Program-made: the position numbers and the translations under genes
In this document: positions 24,392 through 34,459 of the stretch, piece after piece
Layout of the letters: each line of letters opens with the position of its first letter
How positions within the stretch are numbered: position 1 is the stretch's first letter
The notes under the pieces: generated by a model
Database searches by the model: none
Told to the model about the DNA's origin: nothing
The model's input: the letters and a program-made list of their open reading frames with translations, nothing else
NCBI RefSeq assembly: GCF_002835935.1
Contig: NZ_PJCF01000013.1
Location: forward strand, 124,001-188,000
Origin: Paraglaciecola sp. MB-3u-78
GTDB taxonomy: Bacteria; Pseudomonadota; Gammaproteobacteria; Enterobacterales; Alteromonadaceae
DNA length: 64,000 nucleotides
Direction: 5' to 3'

Positions 24392-26665
24392 TTATCGGTC
24401 TAAATTCATCACCTTAGTCCATGCCTTAACAAAATCGTCTACAAATTTTTGTTTTGAGGTGTCATAGGCATATACCTCTGCCACAGCACGTAGTTCTGAG
24501 TTAGAGCCAAAGATTAAATCCACAGAGGTAGCAGTCCATTTAGCTTGCCCTGTTTTACGGTCTACACCTATATAGACACCATCAGTGTCGGATTTTTCCC
24601 ATAGGGTTGCCATATCAAGCAAGTTCACAAAAAAGTCATTACTTAATGTCCCGGGTTTATTGGTCAGCACACCATGTGCAGCTTGACTATGGTTTGCGTT
24701 CAGGGCTCGTAAACCACCGACTAACACTGTCATTTCTGGCACGCTTAAATCCAATTGGTCCGCTTTATCAACCAACATTTCTGTGGGCGACTTATAACTA
24801 GCCGAAGAGTTAAAGTAGTTGCGAAAACCATCTGAATTTAACTCAAGCAAGCTAAATGAGTTCACATCAGTTTGCTCTTGGGTCGCATCACCTCTACCTG
24901 GAGTAAAGGGCACAGTGATGTCAAACCCAGCGTCTTTTGCTGCTTTTTCGATAGCGGCTGCTCCACCCAGTACAATCAAATCTGCCAGCGACACTTTGTC
25001 ACTATTAAACAAACCGCTAGTGGCGTCATCTTGAATGTCTTTTAAGACTTTCAACACTTTTGCAACTTCAGCAGGGTTATTGACTTCCCAATCTTTTTGC
25101 GGTGCAAGCGCGATACGTGCTCCGTTTGCGCCACCTCGCATATCGGTGTCACGATAACTTGCTGCAGAAGCCCAGGCCACGCGCACTAATTCTGCAGGTG
25201 AAAGTCCTGAATCAAGAATGTTAGCTTTAATCTGTTTCACAGCATCAGCATCAATATTAGATTGGCTGTCTTGAGATATAGGATCTTGCCAAATATGCAT
25301 ATCTTTGGGCACGTCATTTCCGAGGAAATTACGGGCTGGCCCCATATCTCTGTGAGTTAGCTTGTACCAAGCTTTTGCAAAAGCTAAGCGATATTCTTCT
25401 GGATCAGCCAAGAATCGCTCAGCAATCTTTTTGTACTCTGGGTCAAACTTCAACGCCAAATCAGCAGTGGTCATAACGGGTGCATTAAACTTACCTTTGA
25501 TGTGCGCATCAGGTACCACGTTTTGCATCGATTCATCTGTGGGTATCCACTGAATGGCACCAGCAGGGCTGCGAGTTTGCTTCCATTCAAAGTTCAATAA
25601 GTTACTCAAATACAAAGATGTCCAACGTGTGGGTGCTTGGGTCCATGCACCTTCTAGCCCACTGGTGGTGGTATCTTCAGAGTGACCCTTGCCACATTTA
25701 TTTATCCAACCTAGGCCTTGTTCTTCAATGCCTGCAGCGGCGGGCTCTGGTCCTAAACAGTCGGCGGGTTTGCGTGCCCCATGCATTTTTCCAAAGGTAT
25801 GGCCACCAGCAATAAGCGCCAGAGTTTCTTCATCATTCATCGCCATGCGTTCAAAAGCGACGCGAATATTTTTAGCAGAGCCTATTGGGTCAGGCACACC
25901 TTTGGGGCCTTCGGGGTTCACGTAAATCAACCCCATGTGTGTGGCACCCAGTGGCCGTTGTAATTTACCGTCTCTGTCTTCACGATCACTGGCCAGCATT
26001 TCTATCTCTGGGCCCCAATAGACCAAATCAGGTTCCCAGTCATCGGCTCGGCCACCAGCAAAACCATAGGTTTGAAAACCCATATTATCTAGGGCGACAT
26101 TACCCGCCAGCACGATCAAATCAGACCATGAAAGCGCTTCACCATATTTTTGCTTGATGGGCCATAAAAGGCGTCTTGCTTTATCTAGGTTACCGTTATC
26201 AGGCCAGCTATTCAGTGGTTCAAATCGTTGCTGCCCCCCTCCTGCACCACCACGACCATCTAAGGTGCGGTAGGTACCTGCACTATGCCAAGTCATACGA
26301 ATAAAAAACGGCCCATAGTTACCAAAATCTGAGGGCCACCAGTCTTGTGACGTGGTGAGTAAAGTATCGATATCTTTTTTTGCCGCTTCTAAATCCAGTT
26401 TGCTAAATGCCTTGGCATAATCAAACTCAGCTCCATAAGGGTTGGATTTAGTGTCGTGATCTCTAAGAGCAGATAAATCGAGTTGATCTGGCCACCAAAA
26501 TTGATTGGATTTTGGCTGACCGTCTTTAGTATTAGCATTTCCCGTTCCCATAGCCCCTTTGGGTTTGGTCATTTCAGCGGTTTCAGCAACGGCACTTCCT
26601 GTCATCAAAACCATACTGACCAAGCCAGCTATGGTTGATTTTAAGAAGACATGTTGTTTTTTCAT
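24392..26665 (-). CDS. katG: Catalase-peroxidase with Sec signal peptide
   Basis: 757 residues. Both halves of the duplicated peroxidase fold are present. Distal haem residues Arg123, Trp126 and His127 lie in [11 protein letters not shown]; the Trp126-Tyr248-Met274 set needed for catalase activity is complete ([18 protein letters not shown]); the proximal haem ligand is His289 in [11 protein letters not shown]. Residues 1-27 form a clear signal peptide (ending GSAVA), so the enzyme should act in the periplasm, like KatP and some marine KatG forms, removing hydrogen peroxide from outside. No oxyR or ahpCF is adjacent. Confidence 0.95.
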   Translation of the reverse strand: MKKQHVFLKSTIAGLVSMVLMTGSAVAETAEMTKPKGAMGTGNANTKDGQPKSNQFWWPDQLDLSALRDHDTKSNPYGAEFDYAKAFSKLDLEAAKKDIDTLLTTSQDWWPSDFGNYGPFFIRMTWHSAGTYRTLDGRGGAGGGQQRFEPLNSWPDNGNLDKARRLLWPIKQKYGEALSWSDLIVLAGNVALDNMGFQTYGFAGGRADDWEPDLVYWGPEIEMLASDREDRDGKLQRPLGATHMGLIYVNPEGPKGVPDPIGSAKNIRVAFERMAMNDEETLALIAGGHTFGKMHGARKPADCLGPEPAAAGIEEQGLGWINKCGKGHSEDTTTSGLEGAWTQAPTRWTSLYLSNLLNFEWKQTRSPAGAIQWIPTDESMQNVVPDAHIKGKFNAPVMTTADLALKFDPEYKKIAERFLADPEEYRLAFAKAWYKLTHRDMGPARNFLGNDVPKDMHIWQDPISQDSQSNIDADAVKQIKANILDSGLSPAELVRVAWASAASYRDTDMRGGANGARIALAPQKDWEVNNPAEVAKVLKVLKDIQDDATSGLFNSDKVSLADLIVLGGAAAIEKAAKDAGFDITVPFTPGRGDATQEQTDVNSFSLLELNSDGFRNYFNSSASYKSPTEMLVDKADQLDLSVPEMTVLVGGLRALNANHSQAAHGVLTNKPGTLSNDFFVNLLDMATLWEKSDTDGVYIGVDRKTGQAKWTATSVDLIFGSNSELRAVAEVYAYDTSKQKFVDDFVKAWTKVMNLDR

Positions 26666-26915
26666 TTTTTGTTACTCCGTACTAGATCGTAATGACTCGT
26701 CTATTTTTTAGACAACTTAGCTAACCCCCGTATTTACTGTAAATACACCTTATTTTACAGACGTTCGTGGATTTTCATGACTTATTCTCCCCTAAAAATA
26801 CTCATCAGGAATTAGGTCAGAGAGTTAAAGTTCTCATGTAGCTTAGTTAATAATGTGTAAAAAGGAATTTGAAAAAAAACGATTTGTTTAATCGTAAAAT
26901 TAGAATTGAAGAAAA

Positions 26916-27092
26916 ATGAAAGTAATTTGCATAGGCGAGATGCTCAACGATTTTGTTTGCAATGATACCAACATGGGATTAACCAACAGCGTCAATTATA
27001 CTCAACTTGCCTATGAGTCATCTAAACCTCGTAATTCACTCTTAAATCTGTTCCTTTGGGGCGGTTTTGTACTGCAGTATCTAGACACTTAG
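26916..27092 (+). pseudogene. 5' remnant of a PfkB-family sugar kinase
   Basis: ATG 26916 after GAAGAAAA opens MKVICIGEMLNDFVCND, the typical start of fructokinase-like PfkB proteins (usually MKxxCIGEMLIDF). After about 30 residues the likeness stops and the frame ends at 27092, 58 codons in all instead of about 300. The rest of the gene is not found. A ruin left by a deletion. Confidence 0.55.
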
Positions 27093-27150
27093 CAGTATGC
27101 TATTTAAGATGATTTAGCTTGCTCAATCGACAGCATAGACTTTGGGGAAA

Positions 27151-27176
27151 AGGCCGAAGGTTTAAGACTCCGGCCT
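27151..27176 (-). terminator. Rho-independent terminator of the tautomerase gene
   Basis: On the minus strand AGGCCGgAG and CTtCGGCCT form a GC-rich stem around TCTTAAAC and are followed by TTTTCC. It starts 18 bases after the tautomerase stop. Confidence 0.75.
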
Positions 27177-27194
27177 AATTTGTTTCGTATACTG

Positions 27195-27410
27195 CTAACC
27201 TTGTTGCATTGCATGAATCGCAGCAGCCGTGAGTTGTTGGCCGCCAATAGCCCAATCTCCTTCATTTGTTTCCTTAATTCTGACCCAAGTGACTCCCCGC
27301 AAAGCTTCACCTTCAATTTGCACCATAGTGTCTGTAATCTTTTCTATGATTTCTTTTTTCTGAGCTGGATTAAATACGTTTTCAATTACATGTATGTCGA
27401 TAAGTGGCAT
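27195..27410 (-). CDS. 4-oxalocrotonate tautomerase family enzyme
   Basis: 71 residues from ATG 27410, which has AGGAG seven bases upstream; the longer frame to 27473 is rejected. The protein begins M-P-L-I-D-I-H, leaving the catalytic Pro1 after Met removal. The length and the FNPAQKKEIIEKITDTMVQ helix fit the small 4-OT family, which catalyses keto-enol tautomerisation and works as a hexamer. The usual Arg near residue 40 may be the one in VTWVRIKE. Substrate unknown. Single-gene transcript with its own terminator. Confidence 0.85.
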   Translation of the reverse strand: MPLIDIHVIENVFNPAQKKEIIEKITDTMVQIEGEALRGVTWVRIKETNEGDWAIGGQQLTAAAIHAMQQG

Positions 27411-27599
27411 GGTCTTGCTCCTAAAATAGTTAATAAGTAAATTTATGTTTTCCGCCGTTGCGTCAACATGCACACAAGATTAGCCCCCTTTTTAAAAGCA
27501 AACATGGGGGAAAAGTGGGGATTAATTGGAGATTACATTTATGCAATTCAGAGTTAAACTGACTTAACGATAATCTGACGCGTCTTTTTTGATAATTTA

Positions 27600-28661
27600 A
27601 TGATATATAAATTTGATGACTTTGAGCTCGACACCCATAATTTTTCCGTGTCAAAACTAGGCGAGTCGGTAGCGCTGGAACCACAGGTCTTTGACTTGCT
27701 AAGTTACCTTGTTGCCGTTTCAGAATATGAGCAACGACCCTGAACAACAATTTTTTGCCGAGGGCATGAGCGAAGACATTACCACTGAGCTATCCAGATT
27801 TTCTGATATCCAAGTAGTTTCAAGCCACTCCGCATGTCAGTTAAAAGATACATCCGCAGCAACTGAGTATTTTAGTGAAAAGCGTCATATGAATTACTTA
27901 GTAGAAGGCAAAGTAAGACGCTCAAACGACAGAGTTAGAATCAATGTGCAGCTAATTGATGCCTCGACAAGCCATACTATTTGGGCTGAGAAATATGATC
28001 GTTCGTTGCAACAAGTATTTCAGACACAAGATGAAATAGTCGAAACTATCGTCTCAACTCTTAGTGGGCAAATTCAAAAAGTGGAAATGGTCAGAGCCAA
28101 AAATCGAGCAACGACTAACTTACGTGCCTACGATCATTTACTCCGTAGCCTTTCAGCCCACAAAAATGGCTATACCAGTAAAAACAATTTCAAGATTGCT
28201 CGCCAAGAGTTTATCGATTAAGCGGTTACCACTACGGTGAGGCACGCAGACTAAGCCCAAATGATGCGCATATTGCTGTGAAAATGGGGCGTTATCTGGC
28301 TTTTACAGATCAACTTGATGAAGCATTAACTTTGGTAAGGCATGCCATGTTTCTTAATCCTTTGCACCCAGGTTGGTATTTTCAAGAATTAGGGGTGGTG
28401 TATTACAGTATGGATAAGTTCGACACTGCCATAGTCGCATTCGAGAGAAACTGGGAATTAGGACCCTATGATTTAGCCTTTATTGCCGCTTGTCAGGTCG
28501 CCAATAATCAAATGGCTGATGCGAAAGTGACTTGTGCTCGAGCATTGGAGTTAGCACCAAACTCTTCTGTAAAGCTCTTCACCCAATTCGAAACTTATCA
28601 GGATATAAATAAAAGCAAATTACTTAGTGAACGTATGATTAAAGCAGGGTTTCCTGCTTAA
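27600..28661 (+). pseudogene. Broken winged-helix / adenylate-cyclase-like / TPR regulator
   Basis: Three fragments of one architecture lie in order but in different frames. First, 27600-27740 gives MIYKFDDFELDTHNFSVSKL and EPQVFDLLSYL, the start of an OmpR-type winged helix. Second, from about 27709, LPFQNMSNDPEQQFFAEGM through YLVEGKVRR and IWAEKYDRSLQQVF is the middle domain often annotated as adenylate cyclase-like (TolB/FlgO-like). Third, after a stop at 28221, the frame at about 28224-28661 carries TPR repeats (SPNDAHIAVKMGRYLAFTDQLDEAL). Two deletions with frame change have removed the rest of the DNA-binding domain, the membrane helix and several TPRs. Confidence 0.75.
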
Positions 28662-28666
28662 GTGAG

Positions 28667-28738
28667 TTAACTAACCTGAGCTCGGAATAAGCCATACTGT
28701 CCAGCGGCACGTCTTAACCCTAGTTCAGATTAACTAGC
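28667..28738. repeat. Two degenerate copies of the AACCTGAG palindrome family
   Basis: TTAACTAACCTGAGCTC at 28667-28683 and TTAACCCTAGTTCAGATTAAC at about 28714-28734 match the halves of the palindrome seen intact at 39224 and 51492. They follow directly after the decayed regulator. Confidence 0.55.
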
Positions 28739-28855
28739 TAAAAACCTTTAGGGCAGAGCCGATGAAATGCCACTGTTGGGTCTAAAAAATCGATTAAATC
28801 AGGACCAGCGAACGGTCGTAATGGTGGCTAATGGTGGCTGAGGTTATCTACCATA

Positions 28856-29749
28856 TCAGCTATCTCCATTTTTAAGCCATTCAGCACATTCATTTCCTAG
28901 CTCTAGTTTGGCTCGGCTTTCATATTCTGTGACCTCTGCGGGGGTCAATGTATCCATCCACCGGCCATTAACACCTTTGTTGATGAAGACTTTCGCACCT
29001 TCATCCCAAAACGCGCCACCAAGAGGCACAGATTTAATCGCATTTTGTTTCATCCATTGAAAGGAAGAATATTCTAGAATTTTGGGCCAATATTGGTCGT
29101 TAATCTCAATCTCTAGAAAAGCAGCTATTCGGCGAATTTCACTTGGCATATCTTTTTTAAGATCAGAAAAATGTATGAGCATCACATTGGGTAGATCACG
29201 AATTTCCCACCAGCTTCTAACATTTTCCCAAAATGGCCAAAATGGAAAACCATCCTTTTGGCACCACTCATTCCAATACTCTCTTATGTCTTCAGTGGGT
29301 TTTCCGATTTCGGGGCCAACTAATCCAGGTGTTTTGTTAAGAGCGTCGTACCACATTTGATTAGCGTTAGCATGGTGATTATACAAACTCCAAATCACGT
29401 CTCTGGCATCCCTACCGATATAGATATATTTTGCTTTATCGGAAAAACACAGCGCATCAACAGGCAAATGCGTTTTTAGAAAACGCCTGTGAGTCTGAGC
29501 TTCAACCAACTCAAGCTTAATCTCTTTGGGCGGCAATCGAAGATCCATCCAAGGCGACATTTCGGCCACTTCAAGCTTGGGATCTCCACCAAATAATAAT
29601 TGGGCAATGATTTGTTGCATCCAAGTTGTTCCAGCTTTGGCATAGGTGGAAATAACAATATCGTCATTGCGAAATTTAAAATCATTCCAAATTGTTGAGT
29701 CAAAGTGATGGCTATGCATTTCTCTGGTTTTTATCGGTAAATTCGTCAT
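28856..29749 (-). CDS. Sulfotransferase family protein
   Basis: 297 residues, cytosolic. The PAPS-binding 5' loop is STYAKAGTTWMQQI (35-44), the 3'-phosphate-binding segment is YIGRDARDVIWSLYNH (about 108-123), and the C-terminal GVNGRWMDTLTP matches the GxxGxW motif. This is the layout of the animal-type cytosolic sulfotransferase family, which transfers sulfate from PAPS to an alcohol or amine. The acceptor is not known; no PAPS synthesis genes are adjacent. Confidence 0.87.
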   Translation of the reverse strand: MTNLPIKTREMHSHHFDSTIWNDFKFRNDDIVISTYAKAGTTWMQQIIAQLLFGGDPKLEVAEMSPWMDLRLPPKEIKLELVEAQTHRRFLKTHLPVDALCFSDKAKYIYIGRDARDVIWSLYNHHANANQMWYDALNKTPGLVGPEIGKPTEDIREYWNEWCQKDGFPFWPFWENVRSWWEIRDLPNVMLIHFSDLKKDMPSEIRRIAAFLEIEINDQYWPKILEYSSFQWMKQNAIKSVPLGGAFWDEGAKVFINKGVNGRWMDTLTPAEVTEYESRAKLELGNECAEWLKNGDS

Positions 29750-29928
29750 GTTATCGGTGCTCCTGCCATATTATTATTTAGCGAATTTTTTAAAGATAAC
29801 ATTACAGTTTAATCATTGTTTAAATATACCGCTAGCATTTTTCCACCCACTCATAGTGGAGCGGGTGGAATAGATCCCAGTTAGTCGAAGTGGTCAACTA
29901 ACTGGGTGTCTTCAACTCTATATACAGC

Positions 29929-30870
29929 TTATAAGTTTGGATGAACCCCAGTCATTTCAATAGACAAATCCCATAGCTTTTTTGCAATCGCTTCGTTGTG
30001 ACTGCGCCGATTCGACTTGACTTTAATCGCTGGGCCCGCAATTTCCCCTCGTTTCGAAGGTCCGTAGTATTCTCCGCCCGTTACCCCCTCCATAGTGGCT
30101 GCACATAAAGTTGGCCAGGCACCTTGTTCGGCCGAATTAAAAAACAATTTTAAAACAGGCATCATTAACATAAAGGGTTTTGGGATGTATCGAGGCAATT
30201 CTGTATCGGCAACACCAGGATGAGCCACAACTGAAATAGTGTCATCACCTTTGGCGTTTAAACGACGTTGTAGTTCATAGCCAAAATACACATTTGCTAT
30301 TTTGCTTTGAGCATAACGCGCCCAAGCACGATAAGATTTTTTGGCATTAATATCGTCAAAATTAATTTTCCCTTTTCTGTGGGCAATACTGGCGGTACTC
30401 ACAATTCTGGCATTAGGGGTAGCACGGATTTTATCCAATAATAATGAAGTTAATGCAAACGGCCCTAAATGATTAACCCCAAATTGTGATTCAAAACCAT
30501 CTTGTGTGTATTCAAGTGGTGGCACCATAATACCTGCGTTGTTGATCAATACATCCAATCGAAGTTCTTGATTAATCTGCTGTGCTGCTTTTTGAATGGA
30601 CGCCAGACTAGCTAAGTCCAATTCGACAATTACCAAGTCAGCTTTAGGGTAAGCAGCAAGTATTTTGTCTTTGGCTGCTTGCGCCTTCGACTGAGAGCGA
30701 CACCCAAGTAATACTCGTGCGCCTTTACTCGCTAAGGTTTTTGCTGCTTCAAACCCCAAACCTGTATTCGCACCAGTAACAACCATTGTTTTTCCTGTTT
30801 GATCCGGCACGTCTGCTGCTGTAAAACCTGTCATATTTATCGCCATCTTTGTCGTCATACTTGTCGTCAT
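29929..30870 (-). CDS. SDR oxidoreductase (retinol-dehydrogenase-like)
   Basis: 313 residues. Cofactor loop TGANTGLGFEAAKTL, the Arg of LLGCRSQ (NADPH preference), NNAGIM and the catalytic YAQSKIAN (YxxxK) are all intact. It resembles the RDH/WWOX-like or protochlorophyllide-reductase-like SDRs that act on aldehydes and ketones. The start could be the ATG 8 codons further in (MAINMTGF). It lies one base after the stop of the GST gene, so the two form an operon and may handle the same electrophile. Confidence 0.88.
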   Translation of the reverse strand: MTTSMTTKMAINMTGFTAADVPDQTGKTMVVTGANTGLGFEAAKTLASKGARVLLGCRSQSKAQAAKDKILAAYPKADLVIVELDLASLASIQKAAQQINQELRLDVLINNAGIMVPPLEYTQDGFESQFGVNHLGPFALTSLLLDKIRATPNARIVSTASIAHRKGKINFDDINAKKSYRAWARYAQSKIANVYFGYELQRRLNAKGDDTISVVAHPGVADTELPRYIPKPFMLMMPVLKLFFNSAEQGAWPTLCAATMEGVTGGEYYGPSKRGEIAGPAIKVKSNRRSHNEAIAKKLWDLSIEMTGVHPNL

Positions 30871-30871
30871 A

Positions 30872-31807
30872 TTACGCGGTGACTATTTTGTAGCCAACGC
30901 GGGGAAAGTGAACATAAACCTCTCCAGCCTTTTCATCGATTCGTTTAATCGCAATTTCATCGCTCTTAGACACAATCAATTCGCCAGTTACTGGTGCAAT
31001 ACCATAGTCAGTGGGTACAATTTCGACGCACTCACCAAACGTAATACCATTTACCACTAAAAAATCATCTTGCGAAAACAATACCTTCGGTGCCGAGTGC
31101 GCAATATTAATTGCCGCTGTCGCATCGATACTTGTTTGTGTGCCGTGCCCAATGGCCTTTATAGTTTCAAACCACTGATGCAGTTTTTGGTAACCTGCCA
31201 ATAACGGACTTACACCTGCGTTATTGTTAATGAACCAGAGGCAGTGATAAATAGAAAAATCTGCAATGCTAATGTGATCGCCACAAATATAAGGACCGCC
31301 CCGGCTAAGTTGTTGCTCCATCTGTTGCAGATAAATGGGGATAAGCTGCAACGCGGTATTGGCATCCATAGATAAACCGTTGCCACCTTCGCGCATTTTC
31401 GCTCGATCGTTCACAAAGGCTTCCACAAATTTTTCGGGAACCCGTTGCCGAAACGCTTCAAATCCTGCGGGAGAAAACGCCAGGGCCGCGGCAACACTAA
31501 ACAAGTGTTGGTCAGCCCATTGAGCCAAGATATTGGCGGTGAGTGATAACTCAGGAGGGAATATACTCTCTGTACCAAATTGTTCGTCAATTACCCTAGC
31601 TATTAGGCGCGTATCGCAATAGATGTGATTGTCACGCTGCAACACCGGGGTTTTACGATAACCTCCAGTTAGTGCCACAAGGTCTGGTTTGGGCATAATT
31701 ATCGGAATGTTAACCACGTTATAGTGTGCGTTTTTATGTCCTAACAAGATGCGGATTTTTTCCGCAAAGGGAGAGGCATCATAATGGTGTAAAATAAATT
31801 CATTCAT
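30872..31807 (-). CDS. Glutathione S-transferase-like protein with long C-terminal extension
   Basis: 311 residues. Residues 1-80 form the thioredoxin-like GST domain (HHYDASPFAEKIRILL), 90-205 the helical domain (ISIADFSIYHCLWFI). GSTs usually end near 200-230; here about 90 further residues (VLFSQDDFLVVNGITFGECVEIV onward) form a beta-rich tail of unknown type. The likely role is glutathione-dependent detoxification. Co-transcribed with the SDR gene directly downstream. Confidence 0.82.
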   Translation of the reverse strand: MNEFILHHYDASPFAEKIRILLGHKNAHYNVVNIPIIMPKPDLVALTGGYRKTPVLQRDNHIYCDTRLIARVIDEQFGTESIFPPELSLTANILAQWADQHLFSVAAALAFSPAGFEAFRQRVPEKFVEAFVNDRAKMREGGNGLSMDANTALQLIPIYLQQMEQQLSRGGPYICGDHISIADFSIYHCLWFINNNAGVSPLLAGYQKLHQWFETIKAIGHGTQTSIDATAAINIAHSAPKVLFSQDDFLVVNGITFGECVEIVPTDYGIAPVTGELIVSKSDEIAIKRIDEKAGEVYVHFPRVGYKIVTA

Positions 31808-32021
31808 CGACAGTATCCTTTGTGAGTATTCTGACCCATAGTAGCACTTGGCTAAAATTGTGATTGACTATAGCGTGCACGAGCAATGAAGACTCATTCA
31901 ATCATTGAATATTTGATTATTGATACTGGCAATAGTGGTGTGCACAAAACATTTATCAGAGTGTTTAAAAAAAACAAAAAGAAACGCTCTCTAACTAGTC
32001 ATGGAAAGAGCAGGCATACGG

Positions 32022-33407
32022 CTAATTTGACGGAGTAGACGTTGCTGATGGTATATCCATGGTTAGATTACGCAGCCAGTACTTTGCTTTCAGACGAGAC
32101 ACAAACAAGACCGATTTAACCACCTCTTCTGAATAGGTAATCAACACGACCCAGTAAATCGGTAAGGCAAAATAAAATGCGGCGGCAAAGGTTAACGGAA
32201 TGCCTATGATCCACATTCCAGAAAAATCGATAAGCAGGCAGTGTTTGTTGTCGCCCCCAGCTCTCAAAATGCCCATTGAAGCTGTCATGTTAAACACTTT
32301 GATACAGGTGCCAAACGTAATGAGCATAAAAATATCATGGGCGACAGCTAAGGTATCCTGATCCAGATTGTCATAGGGCATGAAAACAATAGATTCCAGA
32401 CTCCACATCACTAGACCTAAGAAAAAGGTGACAATAGGTGCGCTAATAGCAAAACCTCTGGCCACAGACCAAGCAGAACTAAATGCATTTTGCCCCAGTC
32501 GTTGACCCACCATAATCGAACAGGCGGAAGCAAAACCAAAAAAGAAGGCAATCAATAAACCTTCCAATGGTGCCATAAGACTCATTACGGCAAGTTCTTG
32601 GGTGCCAATACGACCGTAAATAAGCTGGTAAACAAAGGTACCCAATGACCACACACCAAAGCTCACCATCATCGGCCACACTAATTTAATTAAATGAACC
32701 CACTGTGCTTTGTCATACAACTCGTTACCGATTGGGCGAGTAGGAAAGACAACATGTTTTCTTTTATACAGCCAGAATACAATTAGTGACGCATGAAGAC
32801 CTCTGGCAATAAAGGTTGCCCAAGCAGCACCTGCCACACCCAGCGCATCAATCCCTAAACCGCCATTAATTAGCCAATAGTTCAGAGCGATATTGATAAC
32901 AATCGCAATCATTCCAAGCATCATAGAAAACTTAACCTGACCGAGCCCACGCAAGGCATTCTCAAAAACCATGACCACTACAACAAACGCTAAACTGGGC
33001 ATAGTGACCCACAAATAGGCTTTGCCTGTATTGATGATGACTTGGTCAGTGGTTCCCAGCCCAACAAGAAGATCCCCAAAGGCAAAGGTCAGCAATACCA
33101 CAGGCAATAACACCCCAGCGCCAATAACGAGGGTTTTTATAATGATTGGACTTATACGGCCATTTTTACCTGCCCCAAAGTACTGAGCAGACAACACCCC
33201 CACCCCTGTGGCTAACCCAGACAAAATGATCAGCACCACAAACTGAATCCGATTGCCTAAACCAACAGAAGCCACCGCTGTGTCGCCCAAATGCCCCACC
33301 ATCATGATGTCGCTCATTCCCAGCATGGTCACTAGGATACTTTGCAACGAAATGGGCCAGGCAAGTTTAAGGCTTTGCCGCAGTGTTGATGTGTTGTTAT
33401 TTAGCAT
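32022..33407 (-). CDS. MATE family multidrug efflux transporter
   Basis: 461 residues with twelve predicted membrane segments in two related halves. Family features are WPISLQSILVTMLGMSDIMMVGHLG at the start, GLATGVGVLSAQYFGAGK, and ASMGILRAGGDNK in the second half. It should export cationic compounds in exchange for Na+ or H+. The gene diverges from an AraC-type regulator across 127 bases, which suggests that the regulator controls it. Confidence 0.92.
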   Translation of the reverse strand: MLNNNTSTLRQSLKLAWPISLQSILVTMLGMSDIMMVGHLGDTAVASVGLGNRIQFVVLIILSGLATGVGVLSAQYFGAGKNGRISPIIIKTLVIGAGVLLPVVLLTFAFGDLLVGLGTTDQVIINTGKAYLWVTMPSLAFVVVVMVFENALRGLGQVKFSMMLGMIAIVINIALNYWLINGGLGIDALGVAGAAWATFIARGLHASLIVFWLYKRKHVVFPTRPIGNELYDKAQWVHLIKLVWPMMVSFGVWSLGTFVYQLIYGRIGTQELAVMSLMAPLEGLLIAFFFGFASACSIMVGQRLGQNAFSSAWSVARGFAISAPIVTFFLGLVMWSLESIVFMPYDNLDQDTLAVAHDIFMLITFGTCIKVFNMTASMGILRAGGDNKHCLLIDFSGMWIIGIPLTFAAAFYFALPIYWVVLITYSEEVVKSVLFVSRLKAKYWLRNLTMDIPSATSTPSN

Positions 33408-33534
33408 ATTTTTTGATAAAAAATTGATTCAGGGCAGATAAGCGACATTAGGATGTATTTTATAAGAGTGCGAGCAAATAAACATCATTACGAATATCAT
33501 GTATTATGTCTAAAACTATCATCTGAATAAAAAT

Positions 33535-34416
33535 ATGTGGCGTGAAACTCTTAATATCGACCCTAGTTGTAAAGAATATTTCCTTAACTTTGAATCACTT
33601 CCCGGTAACGGGAAAGCCTTTATTGCCTGCGCGGGCGTATCACACTTAAGAAAGACCTATCAGATAGGAAAAACAGGTAAGGGTGAGTATTTCAATGGTC
33701 GGCAAAATGATTCAGTTCATGTCCATTACTTAATTTCAACCCAATCAGGTGCAGGCAAACTCACTCTAGACTCAGGCTGCCAATCTATTACCCCAAACAC
33801 CATGATGCTGATCCCAGCAGGGACCCCTTTTCTGTATGAGCTTGACGCTGATCATTGGGACATGTGCTGGATGTTGTTGCATGACTGCCCAGATTATCAG
33901 TTTATCCACCAACTCAAGGCAGGAGTTTGGCAAAGTGATAACACATTGTTGTTATATCAAACCATGGCATTGATTAGGGATTTTGATCACAGTGATGGCC
34001 GTTTCCAGCCCGACATTCAGTTAAGACTCATCGAAGTGTTGCTTTACCAGATTGAACAGACGCTAAATAAAACCCCTACACAAAATGCGCAGCAGCAGCG
34101 TTTTCATACACTAATACGTAACGTTAACAAACAGTTGCAATTGTCATGGACAGTAAGCGCTCTCGCATCTGAACTCCACATGTCAGAGCCACAATTTTAT
34201 CGGTTATGTAAAAAAGAAACAGGTAAGACCCCTATGAAATTACTGACCCAAGCGCGAATGGGTTATGCCTGCTACCTGCTGCGTTATACCAATTACAGTC
34301 TAGAGCAAATAGCCGATACTGTAGGTTATGCCGACAGTGCCAGCTTCGCCCACCGCTTTAAACAACTCTATCAACTTAGTCCTGGGCGATGGCGTAATAA
34401 TGAAAACGTGATTTGA
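33535..34416 (+). CDS. AraC-family transcriptional regulator
   Basis: 293 residues: a cupin-like sensor domain (about 20-160, with VHVHYLISTQSG and MMLIPAGTPFLYEL) and a C-terminal pair of helix-turn-helices (ASELHMSEPQFYRLCKKETG and YSLEQIADTVGYADSASFAHRFK), ending in the usual LSPGRWR box. It is transcribed away from the MATE pump gene, so the pump is the likely target. The ligand may be a sugar or a toxic compound. No strong ribosome site is seen before ATG 33535. Confidence 0.9.
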   Translation: MWRETLNIDPSCKEYFLNFESLPGNGKAFIACAGVSHLRKTYQIGKTGKGEYFNGRQNDSVHVHYLISTQSGAGKLTLDSGCQSITPNTMMLIPAGTPFLYELDADHWDMCWMLLHDCPDYQFIHQLKAGVWQSDNTLLLYQTMALIRDFDHSDGRFQPDIQLRLIEVLLYQIEQTLNKTPTQNAQQQRFHTLIRNVNKQLQLSWTVSALASELHMSEPQFYRLCKKETGKTPMKLLTQARMGYACYLLRYTNYSLEQIADTVGYADSASFAHRFKQLYQLSPGRWRNNENVI

Positions 34417-34459
34417 AATCAAGTGCTTGGGCCCATGAAATTGCCCCTAAGATTCACCT

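Noticed and set aside
25362-26157. Several plus-strand frames opposite katG
   Set aside because: They are shadows of the strongly conserved katG coding strand.
27104-27316. Minus-strand 70-codon frame overlapping the tautomerase gene
   Set aside because: It overlaps the tautomerase in another frame and spans the terminator; composition is not protein-like.
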